From Chitinophaga pinensis (GTDB taxonomy: Bacteria; Pseudomonadota; Gammaproteobacteria; Burkholderiales; SG8-41), in assembly GCA_943329075.2 (NCBI GenBank), contig CALQCM020000019.1, forward strand, positions 1 through 64,000: a stretch of 64,000 nucleotides of DNA, given 5' to 3'. The notes below the pieces were generated by a model. The model did not search any database, was not told the DNA's origin, and saw only the letters and a program-made list of their open reading frames with translations. A program made the translations under genes and the position numbers. Shown one piece after another: positions 1 to 9,254 of the stretch. Every line of letters begins with the position of its first letter. Positions within the stretch are counted from its first letter, which is position 1.

Positions 1-11
1 GAAAAGTAAAA

Positions 12-1763
12 ATGTCGACACCAAACAACGACGGTTACTACGAAGCCTACTGGCCGCGCGGCGCGCGCCAGCAGAAAACGCGCGCGCTGGCGCCGCGCCT
101 CGACACGCTCGAAGGCAAGACCGTCGCCCAGCTCTGGGATTATCTGTTCAAGGGCGATGAAGTCTTCGCGCTGCTCGAAGAAGATTTGAAGCGCCGTTAT
201 CCCGGCATCAAGTTCATCAGCTGGCGCGAGTTCGGCAGCACGCACGCCGACGATGAAAAAGAAGCGCTCGCCGCACTGCCGGAACGTTTCAAAGCGCTGG
301 GGGTGGACGCCGTCATCTCCGGCATGGCCTGTTGAGGCAGCTGCACGCCCGCCGTGTTGCGGGCCAGTGCAGCATGCGAAGCCGCCGGTTACCCGACGTC
401 TTCCCTCACCTGTGAAGGCTTCATGAAGCAGGCCGCCGCGACCTCGATCGGTCTGGGCATGCCCAACATTACGCTCGCCATGGTGCCCGGCCACATCGGC
501 ACCAAGAGCCGCGAAGAATTGCGGCGTGACGTGCTTGGCGTCACCGCGGAACAGGTGATCCGGAATCTGACGGTGATGCCGGCGGCCAAAAGCACCAGCG
601 GCGAACCGGGCGCGCGCGACATCGTCGTACGCGGCGGCTTCAACGCAGTGAATAAATATTTCGTCAAACACGAATACTCCGACGGCCTGCCGATCGTGCC
701 GCCGGCCAAAGAAGCGGTCGAGGAATTTCTGCGCTTCACCGAACGCAGCCCCGATGAAGTCCTCGGCGTGCTGCTGCCCGATCGCCGCGCCGCTACCGTC
801 TGGAGTGTGGCCGTCAACGGCGTGATGGCCGGCTGCCGTCCCGAATACATGCCGATCCTCGTCGCCCTGATCGAGGCGATGGCCGATCCGAAGTACGCGG
901 TCGAACACAGTGGCAACACGCCGGGCGGCGACACGCTGATCATCCTCAACGGTCCGATCATCAAGGAACTCGATTTCAATTACACGCAGGGCGCGCTGCG
1001 CGACGGCTTTCAGCCAAACACCTCGATCGGCCGCTTTTTCCGTTTGTACTTGCGCAACGTTGCCGGCTTCCTGCTGCACAAGACGGATAAAGCCACTTTC
1101 GGCAATACCTGGCGCGTGGTGCTCGCTGAAAACGATGATGTGCTGAAACAAATCGGCTGGGAAACGACAGGCGAGGAAATGGGCTTCAAGGCCGGCGACA
1201 ACACCGTCACCATTTCACGCTTTACCGGCGGCGGCTCGCTGTCCTCGGTGTCGGGCAGCACGCCGGAACAACTGCTGCCCTACATTGCGGACTCGCTGCT
1301 GCGTTTCAACAACTGGCAGATCACGTTTACCACCAGCCACGGTCACGGCACGCTGCGTCCGCTCGCCGTGCTGAGCCCGATCATCGCCGAAGCAATCGCC
1401 AAGGCCGGCTGGTCGAAACTCGACGTGAAGAAATTTTTATTCGAGCACGCGCGCATGCCGGCGTGGGTGTTCGAACGTCAACTCCGCGACTGGAACATCC
1501 GCGGCGTCTGGGACCTCAAAGACGACGTCGTCAACGGCCGCATTCCGAAAGTGTTCTACGAATCGGACGATCCGAACCGCATGGTGCCCATCGTCTGGAA
1601 ACCGGAAGACTTCATGATTGCCGTCGGCGGCGATCCCTTGCGTAACAACGCCTATGTATTCGCGCACAATGCATTCCTCGGCTACCCGGTCGGCCGCAGG
1701 ATCGAACTGCCGAAAAAGTGGACCACGCTGATGGCGGAACGCGAAACACAGCACGAAATCTGA
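12..1763 (+). CDS. UGSC selenoprotein fused to a large C-terminal domain (Sec108)
   Basis: The frame opened by the ATG at 12 meets a TGA at 333-335 and continues without another stop to 1763. Reading that TGA as selenocysteine gives 583 residues with Sec at 108. Around it the protein reads ISGMAC-U-GSCTPAV, which matches the UGSC family of (seleno)proteins as I know it. Residues 1-195 form the UGSC domain. Residues from about 200 match the separate protein encoded at 14262-15281, sharing DGLPI.P (from 224), VMAGC..EYMP (Cys275), NGP...LD.NY and an N.SIGR..RL block. No signal peptide is visible, so it is probably cytoplasmic. The reaction is unknown; a Sec/Cys redox centre is an inference. Only 11 bases lie upstream in the window, so promoter and operon partners cannot be judged. 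The alternative, two separate genes with a true stop, would leave a truncated N-terminal piece and a GTG-started remainder cut inside a conserved motif. Confidence 0.85.
333..373 (+). promoter_or_regulatory. Bacterial SECIS-like hairpin following the in-frame UGA
   Basis: The stem pairs 340-346 with 367-373 (7 bp) and 347-352 with 359-364 (6 bp), all perfect. The apical loop is CGTGTT (353-358), and the only irregularity is a two-base bulge (365-366) on the 3' side. The loop G at 354 is separated from the UGA by 18 bases, within the spacing described for bacterial SECIS elements bound by SelB. The GU at loop positions 2-3 also recurs in the second hairpin at 13844-13862. Confidence 0.78.
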
Positions 1764-1902
1764 TTTCGTCCGGCAGCGACGAAAGGGCTATCGGGTTCGC
1801 ACAGAAAAAAGCCCTTCAGGCGGCATACACGCCGGCGCAGCCTGCGCGGGATACGCTGTCGCCGGCAACAGCCCGGGGGGCCGAAACACCCGCAGGAAAA
1901 GC

Positions 1903-1928
1903 AAAAAAACGGCGGCCGCAGCCGCCGT
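1903..1928 (-). terminator. Intrinsic terminator of the P460-like gene
   Basis: On the minus strand an 8-bp perfect GC-rich stem (ACGGCGGC with GCCGCCGT, loop TGCG) is followed by a run of seven T. It lies 19 bases past the stop of the P460-like gene. Confidence 0.8.
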
Positions 1929-1947
1929 CTCTTCGAGAGCGAAAAAG

Positions 1948-2460
1948 TTACTTCGCTGCTTTCATCATCGCGGTAGAGAACAGATAGTCCGTGCTGGTCA
2001 CCTTCAGATGGCAGGTAAAGCAGGGGCCGACATCGGTTTTGTCGTTCGCCTGGCCATCCGGCGTAAACGCGCGGTATTCCCATTCGCCGTTGCGCTTTTC
2101 AGGACCGTAATCCGCACCCCAGCCGGCACGCTTTTCCATCACAAAGTGGGCAATCTGGTCACCCTTCTGGAAACGGCCATTGGCCCCCTTCACCGGGTCA
2201 CCCTTGGCATCCACCTGGGCCTTGTACAACACCATGGTCAGTATACCGGGCGGCACCGGTTTGCCCGCCTTCACCGCTTCGATCACGGCGCCGGGGGCAT
2301 ACAGTTCACGAACCTGCTTGTTGTCAGCACGGTCGACCGTGCCGTAAAGGACACCCTTGTTGGCCGGATAATTGACATTTTGCGGCCCTGACACCACCGC
2401 AGCAGCACAACCGAACAACACGGCCATCGAGATTACCGGAACAATTAACTGGCGTTTCAT
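1948..2460 (-). CDS. Cytochrome P460-like c-type haem lipoprotein
   Basis: The 170-residue product begins with a lipoprotein signal (MKRQLIVPVISMAVLFGC, lipobox Cys18). It has a C-terminal CFTCH haem c site (Cys147, Cys150, His151) in the GPCFTCH context usual for the cytochrome P460 family. Related proteins oxidise hydroxylamine or act in periplasmic electron transfer; which applies here is not visible. The ATG at 2460 is preferred because GGAGG lies 6 bases upstream; the frame extends five codons to a TTG without such a site. It is a single-gene unit with its own terminator, transcribed convergently to the selenoprotein gene. Confidence 0.8.
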   Translation of the reverse strand: MKRQLIVPVISMAVLFGCAAAVVSGPQNVNYPANKGVLYGTVDRADNKQVRELYAPGAVIEAVKAGKPVPPGILTMVLYKAQVDAKGDPVKGANGRFQKGDQIAHFVMEKRAGWGADYGPEKRNGEWEYRAFTPDGQANDKTDVGPCFTCHLKVTSTDYLFSTAMMKAAK

Positions 2461-2566
2461 GTAAAACCTCCGCAATTTTGAATAAGGATCGGTAAGCGCC
2501 CTGCGCGCACCTTCTGGATATTGGCAGTGGAAACCCTGCTGATCAGGAATATAAACTAAATCTGCA

Positions 2567-2581
2567 GACTCTTGTAGAGTC
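2567..2581. promoter_or_regulatory. Palindrome upstream of the P460-like gene
   Basis: GACTCT-TGT-AGAGTC is a perfect 6-bp inverted repeat about 107 bases upstream of the P460-like start. A longer-range inverted pair (2520-2528 and 2595-2603, ATTGGCAGT/ACTGCCAAT) brackets it. It could be an operator or an RNA hairpin; nothing identifies its partner. Confidence 0.3.
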
Positions 2582-2709
2582 CACGGCGTCCATAACTGCC
2601 AATTATTTCACGGTTATTTATGCATATTCAGTGACGGCCTGCACCGGCGCCTATCTGCGCCCGTTCAAGCCCCTCCTGCAACGGTCACCCGCTGGTATGC
2701 GGATTGCCT

Positions 2710-4146
2710 TCAGGACAACTCTGCCAACACCTGATTGCGGCGCGGCAACGTCAGTTCCGCCGCCAGCCCACCGCTGGCACGATTTCGCAGCACAACGTCG
2801 CCGCCGTGCGCGCGCGCGATGTTACGCGCGATGGTGAGCCCGAGGCCGCTGCCCCCGGTGGCGCGATTGCGCGAGGCTTCAACGCGATAAAACGGCTCGA
2901 ACACGCGTTCGAGCTCGGCCTCGGCGAGACCGGGCCCGGCGTCACGCACGCAGATACTCAACGCTTGAACCCCGTCTTCGACCGCAATGGTCGCGCCCGT
3001 GCCGTATTTCACCGCGTTGTCCACCAGATTGGTCAGGCAGCGCTTGAGCGATTGCGGATGTCCGGTGAATGACGCCCGCGCTGCGCCTTCGATGCGCACG
3101 TCACCGCCGACTTCCCGCGCATCTCTGACAATGCTTTCGATCAGCGCCGCAATATCGACGGGCTGCGCGGGCTCGCTGCTGTCGAGGCCGCGCATGAAAT
3201 CAAGTGCGGCGCCGACCATCTCTTCCATTTCTTTCAAGTCCTGCGCGAACTTGTCGCGCAGCGCCGCGTCATCAAGCATTTCGGTGCGCAGCCGCAGGCG
3301 CGTGATCGGCGTTTTCAGATCGTGCGACATCGCCGAAAAAATGCGCGTGCGGTCGCTGATCAGCGCGGCGAGCTTCGCCTGCATGGCGTTGAAGGCGCGC
3401 GCCGCACGGCTGACTTCGAGCGGGCCGCCTTCATCCAGCGGCGGGCGGTTCAGATCATTGCCGAGGTCTTCCGCCGCGGCGGCCAGCGTCTTCAGCGGGC
3501 GCGTCACCCAGCGCGCGGCGACCAGCGTCACCGCAAAAACCACCGCCAGCAGCACGACAAGGCTGATCAGCATGCGCAACGGCCAGTCGGCTGAGTCCTG
3601 CGGACGGCGCGCATCCAGCGTCACCGCGGTGGCGTCGCGCAATTGCGTCTGCACGACAAATGAAAGCATGGTGAAGCCGCGCATGCCGTTGTTGCCGGCG
3701 CCGGGCATACCGCCCTCGCCGGCCCTGCCGCCGTACATCATGCCGTAGCCGGGCCCCGGCCCGCCGCGCCGCCGCGCGGCGGTAACACTCACCTTGAGCG
3801 GATAGTCGCCACCGAGTGCCTCCTTCAGCAAGGCCTCGTATTGCGCCGCCTCGCCCGTCAGTTCCGCATCGGATTCAACCGTTTCTTCGGCGGCGCCCAG
3901 CCTGATCCTGAACGGCGGTGAGTTCAGCACGCCGACAATGCGTAAGCGCTCTGCGGCCGGCGTCGCATCGAGCAGTTTGATGATGTCGGCGACACGCTCG
4001 GCCGAATGCAGCCCCGCGGTGCGCATCATGAATTCGCCGCGTTCGCGCCAGTGCACGGCGAAACTCAGAAACTGCGCAGCGATCAAGCCGCCCAGCAGCA
4101 CCAGCACCATGCGCGCGAACAGCGTGCGCGGCAGAAAGCGTTTCAT
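2710..4146 (-). CDS. Sensor histidine kinase, EnvZ-like layout
   Basis: The protein has 478 residues. A first membrane helix (about 10-31) is followed by a periplasmic loop (32-188), a second helix (about 190-211), HAMP (212-265), a HisKA motif FSAMSHDLKTPITRLRLR with His275, and a C-terminal ATPase domain (NLVDNAVKYG, RDAGPGL, GGSGLGLTIARNIARAHGG). The periplasmic loop has an unusual Gly/Met-rich stretch at 128-160. Its ATG overlaps the stop of the response regulator (ATGA), so the two are translationally coupled. It should phosphorylate that regulator in response to a periplasmic signal. The Met-rich loop and the divergent Spy-like gene make envelope or metal stress a reasonable guess. Confidence 0.92.
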   Translation of the reverse strand: MKRFLPRTLFARMVLVLLGGLIAAQFLSFAVHWRERGEFMMRTAGLHSAERVADIIKLLDATPAAERLRIVGVLNSPPFRIRLGAAEETVESDAELTGEAAQYEALLKEALGGDYPLKVSVTAARRRGGPGPGYGMMYGGRAGEGGMPGAGNNGMRGFTMLSFVVQTQLRDATAVTLDARRPQDSADWPLRMLISLVVLLAVVFAVTLVAARWVTRPLKTLAAAAEDLGNDLNRPPLDEGGPLEVSRAARAFNAMQAKLAALISDRTRIFSAMSHDLKTPITRLRLRTEMLDDAALRDKFAQDLKEMEEMVGAALDFMRGLDSSEPAQPVDIAALIESIVRDAREVGGDVRIEGAARASFTGHPQSLKRCLTNLVDNAVKYGTGATIAVEDGVQALSICVRDAGPGLAEAELERVFEPFYRVEASRNRATGGSGLGLTIARNIARAHGGDVVLRNRASGGLAAELTLPRRNQVLAELS

Positions 4147-4865
4147 TGTTCCGCCGCCACTTCCGCGGCCAGCACATAACCCTGGCTGCGCACCGTCTTG
4201 ATGATCGCCGGTTGTGCCGCATCGTCGTTCAGACGATGGCGCAGGCGGCTGACCTGCACGTCGATGCTGCGATCGAACGGCGTGGCATCACGCGACAGCA
4301 TGAGGTCGATCAACTGGTCGCGCGTCAGCACGCGGTTCGGATGCGCGAGAAAAATCCGCAGCAGCCGGAACTCGGTGCCGCTCAGTGCCACCACCACGCC
4401 GGCCGGCGACTGCAGATTGCGCGTCACCGTATCGAGCGCCCAGCCGGTAAACCGCAGACGTCGCGCCTCATCCGGCTGCAGGTTGTCGGGCAGCGCGCGC
4501 GTGCGCCGCAAAATGCTTTTGATGCGCGCCAAGAGTTCGCGCGGATTAAACGGTTTGGGCAGGTAATCGTCAGCGCCCATTTCAAGACCGACGATGCGGT
4601 CGGTTTCCTCGCCGCGTGCGGTCAGCATGATCACCGGCACCTGCGAGCGGGCGCGCAGATTTCGGCACAGCGTAAGCCCGTCGTCGCCCGGCATCATCAC
4701 ATCGAGGACGACAATGTCGGCCTTCGCGGCGTCGAAGGCTGCCCACATCGCGCGGCCGTCGGCAACGGCGGTGACGCGATAGCCGTTCTTCTGCAGATAG
4801 TCGCGTAACAGGCTGCGGATTTCCGCATCGTCATCAACGACCAGCACATGATCCTGAGTATCCAT
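4143..4865 (-). CDS. OmpR-family response regulator
   Basis: The 240-residue product has a receiver domain (acidic DDD at 11-13, phosphoacceptor Asp55 in VVLDVMMPGDDGL, Lys in YLPKPF). A winged-helix DNA-binding domain follows (LSGTEFRLLRIFLAHPNRVL through VRSQGYVLAAEV). The ATG at 4865 is chosen because the receiver fold starts right after it; an in-frame ATG at 4967 would add 34 residues unlike the family. It is the first gene of a two-gene operon with the kinase and lies back to back with the Spy-like gene at 5085, its most obvious target. Confidence 0.92.
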   Translation of the reverse strand: MDTQDHVLVVDDDAEIRSLLRDYLQKNGYRVTAVADGRAMWAAFDAAKADIVVLDVMMPGDDGLTLCRNLRARSQVPVIMLTARGEETDRIVGLEMGADDYLPKPFNPRELLARIKSILRRTRALPDNLQPDEARRLRFTGWALDTVTRNLQSPAGVVVALSGTEFRLLRIFLAHPNRVLTRDQLIDLMLSRDATPFDRSIDVQVSRLRHRLNDDAAQPAIIKTVRSQGYVLAAEVAAEQ

Positions 4866-5084
4866 ACTGTCTGTATACCGCTGTGCCGGGGCAGCCGGCG
4901 GGAGTTTTGTATCGCAGTGTAACAAGCCTCCCGCGTGACAGGCTGCGATACAAAACAACCCTTGCATGACATGCTGCAGTTACACCCTGGTGGTTGAATG
5001 GAGCTGCCTCGAACCCGGACGTATCACCACAAAGAGAACGCCGGTCGAGTAAAGAAATTCCAACCAACGCAATGGAGATTGATC

Positions 5085-5732
5085 ATGACGAATACCCGCA
5101 AAATTCTCGCCGGTGCAATCGCCGCGGCAGCGCTTGCCGCAACCTCGGTCTACGCCGCCGACAACGCCAGACCGGGACCCGGCTGGGGTGATTGCGGCAA
5201 TGCGGCCGCGGGCGCCGGTTATGGTCCGCGCAACGGCATGGGCCCCGGCGCCGGTTACGGCCCGGGCGCAGGACACGGCCATGGCATGATGGGTCAGGGT
5301 CCCGGACGCAGCGGCCATGGTGGCTACGGCGCTTTCGGGTCCGGCAATCCGGCCGCAATGGCCGCAGGCCACCTCGCCGCGCTCAAGGTTGAACTGAAAA
5401 TCAGCCGCGAGCAGGAGGGTGCCTGGGAGAAATTCGCCGCCACGGCAGCCAAACAGGCGGAGTCGATGCCCGCGCAGCGCGAGCAGATGCTGGCTCAAAG
5501 GTCGGCGAAGGATGTCGCAGCGCCCGAACTGCTGGCCAAACGCACCGAGTTTGCCAAACAGCGCATCGCCAGAATGGAAACCATGACGGCGGCAGTCAAG
5601 GATCTGTATGCCGCACTGACGCCCGAGCAGAAAAAAACCGCCGACGGCCTGCTCGCACGCGGTCCGATGGGCGGACATGGCGGAATGGGCGGCCCGGGAG
5701 GTATGGGCCGCGGTCACAGCGATCGCAGCTAG
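5085..5732 (+). CDS. Spy/CpxP-like periplasmic protein with LTxxQ motif
   Basis: The 215-residue product has a Sec signal peptide ending in SVYAAD. A Gly/Met/His-rich segment (about 40-85, with repeated GYGP, GPGAG and HGHGMM) is followed by a helical region and an LTPEQKKTADGLL stretch, the LTxxQ motif of Spy/CpxP proteins. It ends in another GGHGGMGGPGG tail. Family members are periplasmic chaperones or sensors of envelope stress and metals. GGAG at 5074-5077 supports this ATG. It is divergent from the two-component pair at 4143-4865 and probably under its control. The function is inferred from motif and context only. Confidence 0.8.
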   Translation: MTNTRKILAGAIAAAALAATSVYAADNARPGPGWGDCGNAAAGAGYGPRNGMGPGAGYGPGAGHGHGMMGQGPGRSGHGGYGAFGSGNPAAMAAGHLAALKVELKISREQEGAWEKFAATAAKQAESMPAQREQMLAQRSAKDVAAPELLAKRTEFAKQRIARMETMTAAVKDLYAALTPEQKKTADGLLARGPMGGHGGMGGPGGMGRGHSDRS

Positions 5733-5770
5733 GCAGACGCCCGCAGCAAGTTTATTGTTTGCCCATATTT

Positions 5771-5799
5771 GCCGGGTCCGCCAGGACCCGGCATTTTCT
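5771..5799 (+). terminator. Terminator after the Spy-like gene
   Basis: A perfect 9-bp stem (GCCGGGTCC, loop GCCA, GGACCCGGC) is followed by ATTTTCTT. It lies between convergent genes and may serve the plus-strand transcript. Confidence 0.7.
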
Positions 5800-5807
5800 T
5801 GCGTGCG

Positions 5808-6500
5808 TTATTTGGCGCCCGCCTTCTCCAGCATCTGCACCATATTTTTGTAACCGCGCGCACGCGCCAGCGCGAGCGGCGTCTGTCCGTTGCGGTCGGC
5901 AATGTCGAGTTTGGCGCCCGCATGCACCAGCGCGCGCAGTGTTTCGGTGTGGCGCGAACCGCCATTGCCCAGCACGATCGCTTCAATCAGCGCGGTCCAG
6001 CCCAGATTGTTGACGTGGTCAAGCGGCGCGCCGGCATCGATCAGCATTTTGACGACGAGATCGTGGCCGAGATGGGCGGCGGCGATCAGCGCCGTGCCGT
6101 CGTAACGACTGGTGATTTGTTTCGCACTGGCGCCCAGTTGCAGCAGCATGCGCAGCGTGCCGACGTCGTCGGCCACTGCCGCGATGGTCACCGCGTCGTA
6201 GCGATCGCTTTCCTTCGCATTGATATCAGCGCCGGCCTTGACCAGCGCGGTAATGGCATCGCGGTTCTTCTTGAAGGTCGCCACATGCAGCGGCGTGCGG
6301 CCGTAGCCGTCACGCACGTTGAGGTCGGCGCCACCTGCGGCGAGCTTTTTGATTTCCGCCGCATCGCCGCGCGCCGCTGCCGCGAGCACGCCGGTATATT
6401 GCGCGATCTCGCCGGCGGCAGGCGCGACCTGTGCGCCGGCATTCAGCGCAGCCGCGCTGAAAATCAGCGCGCCGCACCATGCATAGAGCCGGTTCATCAT
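5808..6500 (-). CDS. Secreted ankyrin-repeat protein
   Basis: The 230-residue product has a signal peptide (ALIFSAAALNAGAQ) followed by about five ankyrin repeats, seen as G.TPLHVA, GADINAKE, G.TALI and NGQTPLALARARG units. Ankyrin repeats mediate protein binding; exported versions are common in Proteobacteria, but no partner can be named. The ATG shares one base with the stop of the MAPEG gene (TGATG), so the two genes are coupled. The frame extends to 6641 but that part overlaps the MAPEG gene. Confidence 0.85.
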   Translation of the reverse strand: MMNRLYAWCGALIFSAAALNAGAQVAPAAGEIAQYTGVLAAAARGDAAEIKKLAAGGADLNVRDGYGRTPLHVATFKKNRDAITALVKAGADINAKESDRYDAVTIAAVADDVGTLRMLLQLGASAKQITSRYDGTALIAAAHLGHDLVVKMLIDAGAPLDHVNNLGWTALIEAIVLGNGGSRHTETLRALVHAGAKLDIADRNGQTPLALARARGYKNMVQMLEKAGAK

Positions 6501-6892
6501 CAAACGATCGATTTCAAAATGCCCCAGGTGCCGCCCAGCGTCAGCACGGTGATCGCCAGCATCGACAAGCCGAACGCAGGGCCGCGGCGCGACGCCGCCT
6601 TCGCATAGGAAACGGAATACCAGAAGCGCGCCACCAGCCACACCACGCCCACTTCGCTGGCGCGAACTTCATTATAGAAGGCCGCACACACCCACAGCGC
6701 CGGCAAAAACATCAGCGCGTTTTCGATCGTATTCATCTGCACGCGGAAAATGCGCTCGAAATCCGCATTGCCCGTGGTCGCCGGCGCGGCAATCCCGTAC
6801 TTCGAACGCGCCTTGCCGACGTTCCACGCCATGATGAAGAGCAGCACCACCACTCCCAGCGTTACCAGTCCCGGCAAACGAAAATCATGCAT
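6500..6892 (-). CDS. MAPEG-family membrane protein
   Basis: The 130-residue product has four predicted membrane helices. It carries the family signature around FERIFRVQMNTIENALMFLP with a following WYSVSYAKAASRRGPAFGLS segment. Eukaryotic MAPEG proteins act in eicosanoid and glutathione metabolism; bacterial ones are largely uncharacterised, so only membrane location and fold are safe. It is the first gene of a coupled pair with the ankyrin protein. Confidence 0.88.
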   Translation of the reverse strand: MHDFRLPGLVTLGVVVLLFIMAWNVGKARSKYGIAAPATTGNADFERIFRVQMNTIENALMFLPALWVCAAFYNEVRASEVGVVWLVARFWYSVSYAKAASRRGPAFGLSMLAITVLTLGGTWGILKSIV

Positions 6893-7048
6893 CGCTGTCC
6901 TCCGTCGATTGTTAAGCCAACGGCTACTTTACTCCGCATTGGCCTGGTGTGTGTTACGGCCGGCGACGACCGGTTTATACTCCTCGCAGGGAGGCCGGCT
7001 GCAGCCACGCCGGTGGCACATACGCTTGAACCATCGCAAGGAATTCAC

Positions 7049-8731
7049 ATGGCAAAAATGAGCGCCGGTCAGGCCGTCATCGAAATGCTGCGCGCCGAAG
7101 GCGTCGATCACATCTTCGGCATCTGCGGCACCACCACGAACAACATCGTCACCGAGCTGCACGGTCGCCGCGACATCCGCTTCGTCGATACACGCCACGA
7201 GCAGAATGCCGCCTTCATGGCCTACGGCTACGCACGCGCCTCGGGCAAGCCGACGGTTTGTTTGACCACTACGGGCCCCGGCACCATCAACCTCATCACT
7301 GGCATCGCGCTCGCCTACAAGGGCCGCGCACCGGTGATCGTGATCGCCGGCGATGTGCCGCGCGAGTTGATCGACCGCGACGGCAATCAGGCCTTCGATC
7401 TGGTCAATCTGTTCAAACCGATTACCTATATGGCCCAGCACGTGCAGACCACCGAACGCGTGCAGGAAGCGATCCACAACGCCTTTCGCACCGCGCTGTC
7501 GGGCAAACGCGGGCCGGTGATGCTGAACATTCCGCGCGACCTGCTCGATTTCAAAACCATCGACTATCAGACGCGCACGCCGGCGTCGTACCGCGCCACC
7601 GAAGGCCGCGTGCAGGGCGACCGCGACGCCATCGCGCGCGCCGCGGCGCTGCTGGCGAACGCCGAACGCCCGCTGCTGATCGGCGGCGGCGGTGTCATCG
7701 ACAGCGACGCCGCGGACGATGCGGTGAAGCTCGCCGAGCATCTGGATATGGCGCTGATTCCCTCGTACGGTCACAGCGATTCACTGCCGAACAGTCATCC
7801 TCTGTTCATCGGCATGCCGGGCTGGCGCGGCTCGCCCGAAGCGCATGACGCGATCCATCACGCCGACGTGGTGCTCGCTCTCGGTTCGCGCTTGAGCCAA
7901 TCGACCACGGCGTGGAACTACAGCATTCTCAATCCCGCCGCGAAAATCATCCAGGTCGATATCGACAGCGCCGAAGTCGGCCGCAACTTCGCCGTCGAAG
8001 TCGGCATCGTCGGCGACGCGAAAGCCGTTGCCCGGCAATTGCTCGAAGCGCTGCGCGCCGGCGGCAAAAAAGCCAAGCCGGCGTGGCTTGCTGAAATCGC
8101 GCAGCACAAAGAGAAACGCAGGGCGCGCCTCGCCGCCGAGGCCAATCTCACCGGCGAACCGATGAAGCCGCAGCGCGCCTACCCCGAAATCAACAAAGCA
8201 CTGCCGAAGAATTGCATGGTCACCATTGACGCCGGCATCTGCCCCGGCCTCGCCTACGACCGCTTCAGCTACGATCTGCCGCGCTCGGTGTTCAACTATG
8301 CCGGCCACGGCGGACTCGGCATGGGCCTTTGCGTCGGCCTCGGCACGAAACTCGGCCGCCCCGACCGCCCCGCCATGAGCATTCAGGGTGACGGCGGTTT
8401 CATGTACAGCATTCAGGAACTCAACACCGCGGTGCGTTTCAAGATTCCGCACGTCAGCATCGTGCTCAACAACGGCTGCCACGGTTCGGAGAAGGCGCAG
8501 CAACTGCGCTTCTGGAATTCAAAATACGTCGCCGTCGATCTCGACAACCCGCGCTTCGACAAGGCCGCCGAAGTCTTCGGCGCCAAAGGCTTCTACGCCG
8601 AACGCCCGCAGGATATTGCGGGCGCCGTCAAAGCCGCGTTCGACTGCGGCGGGCCGGCGGTGGTGGAGATTCCGGTGACGCAGGATTTTCCGCTGCCTTC
8701 GAAAGCGCCGGGTGGCGGGGCGGCGCATTGA
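7049..8731 (+). CDS. Thiamine pyrophosphate-dependent enzyme, acetolactate synthase-like
   Basis: The 560-residue product has the three-domain layout of this superfamily. An N-terminal pyrimidine-binding domain carries the activating Glu (Glu51 in RHEQNAAFMAYGYARA). A central Rossmann-like domain contains LLIGGGGVI, and the C-terminal cofactor domain carries the GDGG...NN motif (from about residue 448). Family members cleave or join 2-keto acids or their CoA esters. The specific reaction (synthase, decarboxylase or oxalyl/benzoylformate type) is not decided here. AAGGA at 7037-7041 supports the ATG. The cupin and hydrolase genes that follow run the same way. Confidence 0.88.
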   Translation: MAKMSAGQAVIEMLRAEGVDHIFGICGTTTNNIVTELHGRRDIRFVDTRHEQNAAFMAYGYARASGKPTVCLTTTGPGTINLITGIALAYKGRAPVIVIAGDVPRELIDRDGNQAFDLVNLFKPITYMAQHVQTTERVQEAIHNAFRTALSGKRGPVMLNIPRDLLDFKTIDYQTRTPASYRATEGRVQGDRDAIARAAALLANAERPLLIGGGGVIDSDAADDAVKLAEHLDMALIPSYGHSDSLPNSHPLFIGMPGWRGSPEAHDAIHHADVVLALGSRLSQSTTAWNYSILNPAAKIIQVDIDSAEVGRNFAVEVGIVGDAKAVARQLLEALRAGGKKAKPAWLAEIAQHKEKRRARLAAEANLTGEPMKPQRAYPEINKALPKNCMVTIDAGICPGLAYDRFSYDLPRSVFNYAGHGGLGMGLCVGLGTKLGRPDRPAMSIQGDGGFMYSIQELNTAVRFKIPHVSIVLNNGCHGSEKAQQLRFWNSKYVAVDLDNPRFDKAAEVFGAKGFYAERPQDIAGAVKAAFDCGGPAVVEIPVTQDFPLPSKAPGGGAAH

Positions 8732-8794
8732 TCAACACCGCCGTCCGTTCTGCTGTGCTCAACGGCCACGACTGAACGCAGGCGTTAAACACCC

Positions 8795-9121
8795 ATGGAA
8801 ATTGCAAAAACAAACAGCGGGAATCTGTACGACAATGCGGCTCCGCCCGCACAAGGTGAACGCTTCGAAACCCTCCTGCAACACAAGAATCTCGTCATCG
8901 AGCGCATCATCAGTTCTGCCGCAACGAATCCAACCGCATTCGTGCAGGAACAGGACGAATGGGTGCTGCTTGTACAGGGCACTGCGGTAATCGACATCGA
9001 CGGCGCAGCGAAATCGCTCAAGGCCGGCGATTGCGTCTTCCTGCCCGCCAAAACGCCGCATGCAGTGAAGCAGGTGTCGGCAGGCGCACTGTGGCTCGCG
9101 GTGCATCTGCACCCGGACTAA
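8795..9121 (+). CDS. Small cupin-domain protein
   Basis: The 108-residue product is a single cupin barrel: DEWVLLVQGTAVIDIDG, LKAGDCVFLPAKTPHAV, then LWLAVHLHPD. The usual first motif with two His is absent (QEQDEWVLL instead), so metal binding is uncertain. It lies 63 bases after the TPP enzyme on the same strand. The role is unknown. Confidence 0.75.
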   Translation: MEIAKTNSGNLYDNAAPPAQGERFETLLQHKNLVIERIISSAATNPTAFVQEQDEWVLLVQGTAVIDIDGAAKSLKAGDCVFLPAKTPHAVKQVSAGALWLAVHLHPD

Positions 9122-9124
9122 CCG

Positions 9125-9210
9125 GTAGGTTGGGCTGACGAAGGAAGCCCAACATCGCAATCGCGATACGATAGTCAAAGCGTTGGGCTTCCTTCGTCAG
9201 CCCAACCTAC
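9125..9210. repeat. REP-like inverted repeat, 29-bp perfect arms
   Basis: Arms 9125-9153 and 9182-9210 are perfect reverse complements (GTAGGTTGGGCTGACG...), with a 28-base spacer. Repeats of this GTAGGTTGGGC type are scattered intergenic elements in many Proteobacteria. It sits between the cupin and hydrolase genes and would form a stable hairpin in the transcript. Confidence 0.85.
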
Positions 9211-9254
9211 AATCGATTCTGCAACGCACGCACATGATCCACGGAGAAACCAGC

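Noticed and set aside
354..1763. Separate gene starting at the GTG at 354
   Set aside because: The start lies inside the SECIS-like hairpin and just after the conserved GSC motif; continuing through the UGA explains both sides better.
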